Positions 8,353 to 14,450 are shown, numbered from the stretch's first letter. The stretch is 16,502 nt of DNA from Gemmatimonadales bacterium (GCA_004525055.1 SPDF01000013.1:1-16502); one strand, 5' to 3'. Numbers and translations are program-made. Notes: generated from the letters alone by a model not told the origin.

Positions 8353-9053
8353 TTCCAGGTATCTGGCTCGACGTCGTGGACTCCACGCTTGATGAACTGC
8401 ACTCCCGAGCGGCGGACGGTGCAGGGGACGGCATGTGGGTGGTGGCCGCGGAACAGCGCGCAGGGCGCGGGTCGCGGGGCCGGACCTGGCACTCCCCGCG
8501 AGGCGGGCTCTGGCTGAGCGTGCTGCGGCGCGGCGCCGCCTCACCGAGTGGATTCGAGTTGCTGAGTCTGCGCGCCGGGCTCGCGATTGCCAGGGTGCTG
8601 GACGGGCTTCCCGCGGTCGTCCCCGTCATGCTGAAATGGCCCAATGACCTGGTCGTGCGGGATCGGAAGGTTGGAGGGGTGCTCGCGGAGGCGCGATGGC
8701 AGGGGGAGCGGCTGCAATGGTTGGCTATTGGCCTCGGGCTGAATGTCGCGAACACCGTTCCGGTCGCGTTGGCCGATCGCGCGGCGGCGCTCTCTGATTT
8801 CTGCGCGGAGACGACGGTCGAGGCCTTGGCGGAACCGCTCGCGCGGGCGCTCGGCGAGGTGGACCTCGAGACGCCGGCCCTTACCCCGGTCGAGCTCGCC
8901 GAGTTCGCCAGCCGGGATTGGCTCCTTGGACAGCCCGTCGACACTCCGATTTCGGGAACCGGTGCGGGCGTGAGCCCCAACGGCCGCCTCCTGGTGCGGG
9001 ATGCGCTGGGTCACCTGCACCAGGTCTCGGCGGGCGAGGTGGCCACCCGCTGA
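8349..9053 (+). CDS. birA: Biotin--[acetyl-CoA-carboxylase] ligase (BirA-type, no HTH)
   Basis: Activates biotin with ATP and attaches it to the lysine of biotin carboxyl carrier protein, needed for fatty-acid synthesis. The GTG at 8349 overlaps the uppP stop and gives 234 residues, with GGAAGG (8333-8338) about 10 bases upstream. The open frame runs back to 7350, but that part is shadow. Signatures are the biotinyl-AMP loop EQRAGRGSRGRTWHSP (from E35), KWPNDL (96-101), KVGGVLAEA (from K107, the probable catalytic lysine) and GLGLNV. The early STN motif reads STL. There is no N-terminal winged-helix domain, so this is a monofunctional ligase unlikely to act as the biotin repressor. The C-terminal small domain is present (about 185-234). 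Confidence 0.93.
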   Translation: MIPGIWLDVVDSTLDELHSRAADGAGDGMWVVAAEQRAGRGSRGRTWHSPRGGLWLSVLRRGAASPSGFELLSLRAGLAIARVLDGLPAVVPVMLKWPNDLVVRDRKVGGVLAEARWQGERLQWLAIGLGLNVANTVPVALADRAAALSDFCAETTVEALAEPLARALGEVDLETPALTPVELAEFASRDWLLGQPVDTPISGTGAGVSPNGRLLVRDALGHLHQVSAGEVATR

Positions 9054-9061
9054 GTCCCGCC

Positions 9062-9090
9062 TTACCGACCGGCCACTCCACGCCTAGATT
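9062..9090 (+). promoter_or_regulatory. Possible promoter for coaX (leaderless type)
   Basis: The 43 bases between birA and coaX contain TTACCG (9062-9067) and TAGATT (9085-9090) separated by 17 bases. The -10 matches consensus at 4 of 6 positions; the -35 is weak (3 of 6). TAGATT ends 6 bases before the ATG and no Shine-Dalgarno sequence is visible, so the mRNA may begin at the start codon. Confidence 0.4.
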
Positions 9091-9096
9091 CCCCTC

Positions 9097-9876
9097 ATGC
9101 TTCTCGCGCTCGACATCGGCAATACCGAGATCACCGTGGGCCTCTTCCGGGGCGACCAGGTCACCGCCCACTGGCGGCTGACCACGAACCCTGACCGCAC
9201 CCCGGATGAATGGGGCACCGCGATCGGGACCTTCCTGCTCCACGCCGGCCATTCGCCCAACGAAGTACGCGGGGTCATTCTCGCCTCGGTGGCCCCGCAT
9301 ATCACCGGGAGCGTGAAAGCGGGCATCGAGTCGGCCACCGCATGCTCGGCGGTGTCCATCGACCCGCGGTCGCCGCTTCCCCTCCGGTTGGATGTGGACG
9401 AGCCGCTGAGCGTCGGCGCCGACCGGATCGTGAACGGGCTCGCCGTGCTCGAGTTGATTCGCGCCGACGCCGTGGTCGTCGATTTCGGGACCGCGACCAC
9501 CTTTGATTGCATCACCGGCGACGGCCGGTTCATCGGCGGCCCCATCATGCCGGGCCTTCGCACCTCGGCGGACCAACTGACACGGCTCGCCGCCAAGCTG
9601 CCCGCCACCGAACTCGTTGCACCGGAGCGCGTCATCGGGCGCCGAACTGACGAATGCATCCAGGCGGGAGTGCTGTTCGGCGCGGCCGATGCCGCCGACG
9701 GCATGCTGCGCCGGATCTCCGCCGAATGGCCCACCCCAACCAAACCGGTGGTCGTTGCCACCGGCGGGTTGGCCGGAGTCATCGCGCCGTTTTCGGAGTT
9801 GATCACGCGTATCGAACCGGACCTCACGCTGCGCGGACTCCGCATCGCGGCGGGACATCTCGGGCTCCGCTGGTGA
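9097..9876 (+). CDS. coaX: Type III pantothenate kinase CoaX
   Basis: Phosphorylates pantothenate, the first step of coenzyme A synthesis. CoaX belongs to the ASKHA fold, unrelated to CoaA, and is typically insensitive to CoA feedback. The 259-residue product shows the phosphate-1 motif LDIGNTEITVGLF (D6), GADRIVN (D109) and DFGTATTFD (129-137), then GGPIMPGLRTSADQL and a late VATGGLAG. Length is typical. The ATG is the only sensible start: the sequence upstream is non-coding and the protein begins directly with the first strand of the fold. The stop overlaps the GTG of the prenyltransferase gene, so the two are probably co-translated. Confidence 0.95.
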   Translation: MLLALDIGNTEITVGLFRGDQVTAHWRLTTNPDRTPDEWGTAIGTFLLHAGHSPNEVRGVILASVAPHITGSVKAGIESATACSAVSIDPRSPLPLRLDVDEPLSVGADRIVNGLAVLELIRADAVVVDFGTATTFDCITGDGRFIGGPIMPGLRTSADQLTRLAAKLPATELVAPERVIGRRTDECIQAGVLFGAADAADGMLRRISAEWPTPTKPVVVATGGLAGVIAPFSELITRIEPDLTLRGLRIAAGHLGLRW

Positions 9877-10706
9877 GCGACGCCGCAGGTTCTCCACTCC
9901 GCCGCACGGGTTATCGTCTCTTCGGCCCCTCCTTTGACTACCTCCTGCATACCCGTCCCGCCGAATGGCCCATCATGGCCGCGCATTCCGCGCTCGGGTA
10001 TGTCCTGGCCGTCGGTATCTCGGCGGCCGCGGCTGGCGTGTCGCTCGGTGCGGCGGTCTTCGGTCTCGTCCTCTGGGTCGTATTCCTGAACGGCGGGACC
10101 CTCGCCATCAACTCGGCCTTCGACAAGGACGAGGGAGATATCGGGTACCTCCGGCAACCACCACCGGTTCCGCCGCACCTGTTCGGGTTCGGGATGGGGT
10201 TGATGGTGGTTGGCGGAGCGCTCTCCCTGCAACTGCCCAGCGGGTATACGGCGGCGTACGGCGCCTGCTTCGTGCTGTCCGTGCTCTACTCGGTGCCGCC
10301 ATTCCGCTTCAAGGCGGTGGCGGGCGTGGACTGGATCATCAACATGGTCGGGTTCGGTGCGCTGACGCCGTACGCCGGCTGGGCGCTGACGGGTCGCCCA
10401 CTGGACCGGCCGACGTTCCTGATTTTCGCCGCCTTCGCTCCACTCTTCGCAGCCCTGTATCCCCTGACACAGATTTACCAGTTCGAGGAAGACCGGCGCC
10501 GCGGGGACAAGACTCTGGCGCTGATGCTCGGTGAGCGGGTGAGCCTGCTGCTCGTCGCCTTCGGGGCCTGGTTCGCGGTGCTCCTCCCCTGGCTGGCCCG
10601 AAGCCAGACCATGACCTCTGACCAGCACCAGCGGGGGATGTACGCGGCGCTGGGCGCCTGGGCCATTACCGACCTCACCATCGCCCTGGGGTTCGGACTG
10701 ATCTGA
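9873..10706 (+). CDS. UbiA-family prenyltransferase
   Basis: A polytopic membrane protein of 277 residues in the UbiA superfamily, whose members transfer polyprenyl chains to aromatic or lipid acceptors in quinone, heme or lipid synthesis. The GTG at 9873 overlaps the coaX stop (GTGA); the longer open frame from 9654 is a shadow of coaX. Two Asp-rich metal/diphosphate motifs are visible. The first, NSAFDKDEGD (80-89), corresponds to NDxxDxxxD with Ser for Asp. The second, EEDRRRGDKT (205-214), corresponds to DxxxDxxxGDxT. Hydrophobic helices fill most of the rest. The sequence does not resolve the acceptor: it could be a quinone precursor or chlorin-type substrate, or part of archaeal-like lipid synthesis. 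No related pathway gene lies beside it. Confidence 0.82.
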   Translation: MSDAAGSPLRRTGYRLFGPSFDYLLHTRPAEWPIMAAHSALGYVLAVGISAAAAGVSLGAAVFGLVLWVVFLNGGTLAINSAFDKDEGDIGYLRQPPPVPPHLFGFGMGLMVVGGALSLQLPSGYTAAYGACFVLSVLYSVPPFRFKAVAGVDWIINMVGFGALTPYAGWALTGRPLDRPTFLIFAAFAPLFAALYPLTQIYQFEEDRRRGDKTLALMLGERVSLLLVAFGAWFAVLLPWLARSQTMTSDQHQRGMYAALGAWAITDLTIALGFGLI

Positions 10707-10710
10707 ACCC

Positions 10711-10740
10711 TTGGCCGGGTGGTTGGCCGTCCGTTATTAT
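10711..10740 (+). promoter_or_regulatory. Possible sigma-70-type promoter before the Trp-rich membrane protein
   Basis: In the 63-base gap after the prenyltransferase gene, TTGGCC (10711-10716, 4 of 6 to TTGACA) and TATTAT (10735-10740, 5 of 6 to TATAAT) are 18 bases apart. The -10 lies in one of the few AT-rich spots in this half of the window. A start near 10747 would leave a leader of about 23 bases that includes the Shine-Dalgarno sequence. Confidence 0.45.
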
Positions 10741-10769
10741 TGGGTATTCCACACTCTCCGGGAGTCGGC

Positions 10770-11396
10770 ATGAGTACCGCAGTTCGCGCCGCGTCAGGCA
10801 CCGACCTGACCGACCTGCCCTACGTCCTCCGCTCCGCGGTCACGCTGGGCGTCATCACCGCCGCGGTCGTGGTGGCGCTGTCGTTCATCACCCGGTACCT
10901 GGCTGGGGCGGCGGAGTTCGGTCTCGGCGCCGTGGTGCTGGTGGCCGGCCTTGCCGCGGTGACCTTCATGCCGGGGAACTGGACCAAGCCCCGGACCATC
11001 GAGGGCATCGCCGGAGCGGCTGGTCTCGGGCTCGCGGCGACTGTGGTGTTCATGGTGATCGACGTTTCCGTACTCCAGCCGACCGGGATGTACACCAACC
11101 GGTGGCGCGAGATCGGCGGGGGAAGCAACTGGTGGTACCACCCCGTCTGGTGGATGGTCGGGACCTACCTGCCGTGGATGGGCGCCCAGATCCTGGCGAG
11201 CCAGGCGCGCGGGGGTGCGGTCTCGATTCCCAAGGGGATGGTCACCGCCCTCGTCTTGACCGTCGTCTGCTGGGTGCTCGCCGTGATGGTCCACTTTCCG
11301 GGCGCTGGCTGGAACCTTGGCAGCTTCGGCGTGGCCTTTCTTCCCGGCGTGACCCTCACGGCGGTGCTGGGAGCGGTCAGCGGTCGGCGTAGCTGA
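10770..11396 (+). CDS. Polytopic membrane protein with Trp-rich motif, unknown function
   Basis: I do not recognise this 208-residue protein. Start: ATG at 10770 with GGGAG (10760-10764) 5 bases upstream; an in-frame GTG at 10719 lies inside the putative promoter and is rejected. About six hydrophobic segments are visible, near residues 18-41, 50-68, 80-102, 122-143, 156-176 and 185-203. Before and within the fourth lies an aromatic-rich stretch, NWWYHPVWWMVGTYLPW (120-136), with five Trp in 17 residues. It is preceded by a Gly/Arg segment (NRWREIGGG), which suggests an interfacial or cofactor-contacting loop. There is no clear catalytic signature. It begins a run of four closely packed or overlapping envelope genes. 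Confidence 0.75.
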   Translation: MSTAVRAASGTDLTDLPYVLRSAVTLGVITAAVVVALSFITRYLAGAAEFGLGAVVLVAGLAAVTFMPGNWTKPRTIEGIAGAAGLGLAATVVFMVIDVSVLQPTGMYTNRWREIGGGSNWWYHPVWWMVGTYLPWMGAQILASQARGGAVSIPKGMVTALVLTVVCWVLAVMVHFPGAGWNLGSFGVAFLPGVTLTAVLGAVSGRRS

Positions 11397-11400
11397 GGCG

Positions 11401-11703
11401 ATGCGCGCGAAGATCATCGTTCTCCGCGCCTCCGGATGGCTGCTGACGCCTATTGTGGCGTTGGCAGCCGCTTTTCTTGGGGCACTCCTCGGCACCGTCC
11501 TGGCTGCCCTCCTTCCCAATCCTGTCCATGGGGTGGTCCTCACCATGCTCATGGGCGGTGTGGCTGGCTTCGTGACGGTGCATTATTGGCTTCGGGCGCT
11601 CCGGCGCTCCCCCCGGCTCCAGCACGCGCTTCATGTCTTACCCGACGGCACACCCGAGGTCGCCGCTTCCGCCGACACCCCACCGAGCGAACCGGAACAT
11701 TGA
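11401..11703 (+). CDS. Small two-helix membrane protein, unknown function
   Basis: A 100-residue protein starting 4 bases after the preceding stop. Two hydrophobic segments (about residues 12-38 and 42-64) are joined by a short loop (NPVHG), and a cluster of basic residues follows (RALRRSPR), favouring a cytoplasmic C-terminal tail. The last 25 residues are Pro/Ser/Glu-rich and look disordered. No family is recognised. GAGG at 11395-11398 may act as a ribosome binding site but is very close to the ATG. The stop overlaps the lipoprotein TTG, so translation is probably coupled. Its reality rests on tight packing and the coherent membrane-protein composition. Confidence 0.65.
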   Translation: MRAKIIVLRASGWLLTPIVALAAAFLGALLGTVLAALLPNPVHGVVLTMLMGGVAGFVTVHYWLRALRRSPRLQHALHVLPDGTPEVAASADTPPSEPEH

Positions 11704-12104
11704 TACGCTGCCCCCGAGTCGGTTCGATGCTCTGCCTCATGCTCGCACTGGGGTGCACCGACGACCCGCCGCCGCCCCAGCAGACGGTGGAGGCCGACGC
11801 AACGCCACGGACCACCGCCTTCCCGACGCTCCCCGACTCACTGGTGCTGACGGCGCCGCACGGTGTCACCATCTGGTTTTCAGGTGCGCGCACGGGAACG
11901 GATTCACTCGGCGCCACCTGCACTGAACGCGGGCTGGTCATCGCGCGGGATAGCGTCAGGACGCTCGTCCCGCTGCTCATGACCGGCACCGCCCCGGTGC
12001 TCGTCACTGACACGACCATCCGTGCCCGCATCTGGCTGCACTGCCGGCCCGGCAATACCTACGAGGTGAACTTGCGCACCGGTACCCCGACGCGGGTGAA
12101 GTGA
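11700..12104 (+). CDS. Small putative lipoprotein, unknown function
   Basis: A 134-residue protein. I chose the TTG at 11700, which overlaps the preceding stop (TTGA) and adds two arginines ahead of the hydrophobic stretch, giving a full lipoprotein signal: MIRCPRVGSMLCLMLALGC. Cys19 is the predicted lipidated residue; the lipobox ALGC is slightly off consensus. The ATG at 11727 would leave a shorter signal without basic residues. The mature part begins TDDPPPPQQ, a Pro/Gln tether, followed by about 95 residues of mixed strand character (LTAPHGVTIWFSG, ARIWLHCRPG) with Cys residues near 77 and 119. No known domain is recognised. Its stop overlaps the GTG of the NlpC/P60 gene, linking it to cell-wall biology. 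Confidence 0.7.
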   Translation: MIRCPRVGSMLCLMLALGCTDDPPPPQQTVEADATPRTTAFPTLPDSLVLTAPHGVTIWFSGARTGTDSLGATCTERGLVIARDSVRTLVPLLMTGTAPVLVTDTTIRARIWLHCRPGNTYEVNLRTGTPTRVK

Positions 12105-13078
12105 CCGCCATCCCACGCGACGTCTTCCGCGGCACACTCGGCCTCTTCGCCGCCGCCATGCTGCTGACGCCGGGCCGAGCCGATGCGCAGGGGCTGGGCG
12201 TGGGGGCCTCGTGGTACTCTGGATCACCGGAGACCTACTGGATCGTCAGCGTCGGGATGTCGCGGAGGCTGAGCTCGGCGCTCTCCACGACGATCTCCGG
12301 TTCATGGTGGTCGCCGGAGAACAGCGGGGGTGGTGATCTCGTCGGCGCCGGGCTCGATCTCAATCTCTGGCGCGGTGGGAACCCCGGGGCGTATCTCGTC
12401 GGTGGAGTGGGGGGAGGACTCGGATTCAGCGGCGCCGATGTGCTCTACGGCACCTATTCAATAGGCTTGGGCTACGACTTCCGGATCTTCAAGGCGGTCG
12501 GGTTGGGTGCGGAGGCGCGCTGGGTGGGGCTGACCCAGGGTGGCAACGAAGGGGTGCAGGTCGGTATCCGCCTCGGCGGCGGGATGCGGCGGAAGGCCGC
12601 GCAGCCAGCGACACCAGCCGCAGCCGCGACCACGCCCCCAAGCTCGGGCACCTCCGCCGTGCCCGCAGGAGTCTCGGGTACGGCCCTCTCGATGTCGGTG
12701 GTCGAGACCGCACTGGGCGTGATGGGAACGCCCTACACCTGGGGCGGGAGCAGCGCGAACGGATTCGATTGTTCCGGGTTGATCCAGTATTCCTTCAGTG
12801 CGCACGGCGTGCAGCTGCCGAGGACGAGTGCCGACCAGGCAACGCAGGGCGTGGCGGTGGAGCGGAACCTGGCGGCATTGGCCCCGGGGGACATCCTGAC
12901 GTTCTCGAGCGGGGCAGGCGGGACGCAGGTGTCCCACGTCGGGCTGTATCTGGGTGGCGGAGAGTTCATCCACAGTGCCACGAATGGCGTGCAGAAGAGC
13001 GTTCTCAGTGCCACCGATCCCTACGGCAAGTGGTGGTGGGCGCGCTGGGTCGGGGCCCGGCGGGTGCTGCCCACCTAG
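12101..13078 (+). CDS. Secreted barrel-like domain fused to NlpC/P60 peptidase
   Basis: A 325-residue exported protein. The GTG at 12101 overlaps the lipoprotein stop (GTGA). A signal peptide (about 1-29) ends in GRADA before Gln. Residues about 30-165 are Gly/aromatic-rich with alternating strands (SWYSGSPETYWIVSVGMS, GAYLVGGVGGGLGF, YSIGLGYDFRIF, VQVGIRLGGGMRRK), resembling a small outer-membrane beta-barrel. An Ala/Pro/Thr/Ser linker (about 166-198) leads to a C-terminal NlpC/P60 domain with GTPYTWGGSSANGFDCSGL (nucleophile C224), SHVGLYLGGG (H279) and EFIHS (H291), a plausible Cys-His-His triad. Such domains usually cut peptide stems of peptidoglycan. A barrel attached to the hydrolase would hold it at the outer membrane facing the wall; this is an inference. 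The stop interleaves with that of the convergent gene. Confidence 0.85.
   Translation: MTAIPRDVFRGTLGLFAAAMLLTPGRADAQGLGVGASWYSGSPETYWIVSVGMSRRLSSALSTTISGSWWSPENSGGGDLVGAGLDLNLWRGGNPGAYLVGGVGGGLGFSGADVLYGTYSIGLGYDFRIFKAVGLGAEARWVGLTQGGNEGVQVGIRLGGGMRRKAAQPATPAAAATTPPSSGTSAVPAGVSGTALSMSVVETALGVMGTPYTWGGSSANGFDCSGLIQYSFSAHGVQLPRTSADQATQGVAVERNLAALAPGDILTFSSGAGGTQVSHVGLYLGGGEFIHSATNGVQKSVLSATDPYGKWWWARWVGARRVLPT
13075..13078. other. Shared CTAG carrying the stop codons of two convergent genes
   Basis: The palindrome CTAG supplies TAG to the plus-strand NlpC/P60 gene (13076-13078) and TAG to the minus-strand gene (13077-13075 read in reverse). The two coding regions overlap by 4 bases, with no room for a terminator hairpin between them. 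Confidence 0.95.
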
Positions 13079-14130
13079 TCGTGGTCCATATGCTCGTGAT
13101 CCATCTCTCCTTCGCCTGACGGCTTCCCGATTTTTTCCAGCATCGCAATGTCGGCCTCGATGTCCGGGTTCTCCGGATTCAGTACCGGCCAGTCTGCCAG
13201 CTTGTCAGGCGCAAAGGCGCCGGCAAGCAAACCCATGGCACCGCTCGGAATCATCTTTCCGGTAATGTTGTTGTAATCGGCGCGCACTCGATACTTCCGG
13301 CCTCTGGTGAGCTTGAGCCCATCACCGCGCACGCCGTAGTACTTCCGCGGCATGTTGAGCAGGAGGCCAGACGGGTCAGTCTTCACCTTCAGCATGATGA
13401 TGGTCTTTCCGCTTTCCACTTCCTCCAGCGACACGAACTCCGCGTAGTCGTGTACGTGCCCGCCGATGGCCAGCACGCGACCGGTCAGCGGCATCGTGAA
13501 CTCGTACGACTTCGAGGAGCGCCCCGCGGGGAGGTCGTAGGAATCGGTGACGCGGTTGTAATTCACGTCCATGTAAATGGGCAGGATGGTCCGGGGCCGT
13601 GGCGCGAGGTTCTTCGGGCTCCAGGCGAGGCGCACGGTGAGCCATGCCCCCTCGATGTCAGCATCGCCGAGGTTATTCCAGGCGGCGTACATCGCGAGCC
13701 GGTACCCCGGCTCCATCGGCATCCCGATCGTCTTCGGGATGCTGACATTGCCGGTCTCCGATCCTGCCGCCACCATCCGTTCGACGGCGGGGTAGAGCAG
13801 CTGTCGCCGGTCGAAGTTCATGATGTTGAGGTGGTGAACGAGCTGGCTGCCGAGTGCCCCTCCCTTCGCGTCGGTCACCTCGATGTCGAAGCCACGAAAC
13901 CAGGCCTCCATCGGCCATTCGAAGCGGAGCAGGGGGGTCGTGGTGCCGGCCATCCCGTGCATCTTCCCGTGATCCATGTTCGCGGGCATGTGCGCGATGG
14001 TGAACGGGCCGGCAGTCACCACCACTTCCTTCCGCGACGAATCGACCGTGACGCGAATCGTCGGACCCGGCTCGGGCGCCTGGACCGTGAGAAGCAGGGG
14101 GGCGACGAACATGACGGCGGATGTCAGCAT
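13075..14130 (-). CDS. Secreted His/Met-rich protein, possible type II copper monooxygenase-like fold
   Basis: The only minus-strand gene; 351 residues with the ATG at 14130. The reverse strand has AGGA 8 bases before this ATG, and a signal peptide follows (MLTSAVMFVAPLLLTVQA). In-frame starts at 14175 and 14217 would only add residues before the signal. Possible metal ligands are HMPANMDHGKMHGM (47-60), a paired-histidine motif LVHHLNIMNF (H99, H100), GGHVHDYAEF (H225, H227), and a His/Asp-rich tail (MDHEHMDHD). A His-His pair followed about 125 residues later by His-x-His resembles the two copper sites of peptidylglycine-hydroxylating/DBH-type monooxygenases and plant SURNod19-like proteins. 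This assignment is tentative; a metal-binding structural protein is the main alternative. Its promoter was not clear. Confidence 0.75.
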   Translation of the reverse strand: MLTSAVMFVAPLLLTVQAPEPGPTIRVTVDSSRKEVVVTAGPFTIAHMPANMDHGKMHGMAGTTTPLLRFEWPMEAWFRGFDIEVTDAKGGALGSQLVHHLNIMNFDRRQLLYPAVERMVAAGSETGNVSIPKTIGMPMEPGYRLAMYAAWNNLGDADIEGAWLTVRLAWSPKNLAPRPRTILPIYMDVNYNRVTDSYDLPAGRSSKSYEFTMPLTGRVLAIGGHVHDYAEFVSLEEVESGKTIIMLKVKTDPSGLLLNMPRKYYGVRGDGLKLTRGRKYRVRADYNNITGKMIPSGAMGLLAGAFAPDKLADWPVLNPENPDIEADIAMLEKIGKPSGEGEMDHEHMDHD

Positions 14131-14293
14131 GGTCCATTTCCTGGTTTGAGCGAGGACGACTGCAGGTTGAAGCATAGTCGGAGGCGAAGGTCTGAATAAG
14201 TGTGAAGAATATCCCAAATGTCCGAATGGCAGGCGGCTGGTCGACTCGGCACACCGGTCGGAAGATCGACCGCGAGAACCCTGTCATTCTGGC

Positions 14294-14320
14294 TTAGCAC
14301 TCTGGCCCGCGGATTGCCAA
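14294..14320 (+). promoter_or_regulatory. Second, degenerate CIRCE-like operator
   Basis: TTAGCACTC (14294-14302), identical to the left half of the CIRCE consensus, is followed after exactly 9 bases by GATTGCCAA (14312-14320), which matches the right half GAGTGCTAA at 7 of 9 positions. It lies 82 bp upstream of the main CIRCE, centre to centre, and upstream of the groE promoter. It could be an auxiliary HrcA site or a decayed copy. Confidence 0.55.
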
Positions 14321-14338
14321 TCCAGGGGTCCAGACGGC

Positions 14339-14366
14339 TTGACATCGGACCATTTCAGATTACGTT
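14339..14366 (+). promoter_or_regulatory. groESL promoter
   Basis: A perfect -35 hexamer TTGACA (14339-14344) is followed, after 16 bases, by a weak -10 candidate TACGTT (14361-14366, 3 of 6). Transcription would begin near 14373, directly before the CIRCE, which is the usual arrangement in HrcA-controlled groE operons. Confidence 0.6.
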
Positions 14367-14375
14367 TCCGGTGTT

Positions 14376-14402
14376 CTGGCACTCATGGTGTTAGAGTGCC
14401 AA
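14376..14402 (+). promoter_or_regulatory. CIRCE operator (HrcA binding site) of groESL
   Basis: CTGGCACTC (14376-14384), a 9-base spacer, and GAGTGCCAA (14394-14402) form an inverted repeat pairing at 8 of 9 positions, close to the CIRCE consensus TTAGCACTC-N9-GAGTGCTAA. It sits at the predicted transcript start, between promoter and groES. HrcA bound here would repress groESL at normal temperature and release it on heat shock. hrcA itself is not in the window. Confidence 0.92.
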
Positions 14403-14445
14403 TCCGTTGTGGTTTCGTATCTTACACCATCCCATTCATGTTGCT

Positions 14446-14450
14446 GGAGG
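14446..14450 (+). promoter_or_regulatory. groES ribosome binding site
   Basis: GGAGG lies 6 bases before the ATG at 14457. It fixes this start over the in-frame TTG-type start at 14385, which lies inside the CIRCE. Confidence 0.85.

Noticed and set aside
6697..8544. Long minus-strand open frame of 615 codons opposite bshA, uppP and birA
   Set aside because: It runs antisense across three well-recognised genes and its translation is Arg/Ala/Ser/Pro/Gly-rich low-complexity. Long antisense frames are expected in GC-rich coding DNA.
9084..10628. Minus-strand open frame of 514 codons opposite coaX and the UbiA-family gene
   Set aside because: It overlaps two well-supported genes and has the composition of a shadow frame.
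14255..14272. Perfect 6-bp inverted repeat with a 6-base loop in the divergent region
   Set aside because: It is short, has no T tract, and repeats of this size occur often by chance in GC-rich DNA. It is noted in the intergenic entry but not called as an operator.
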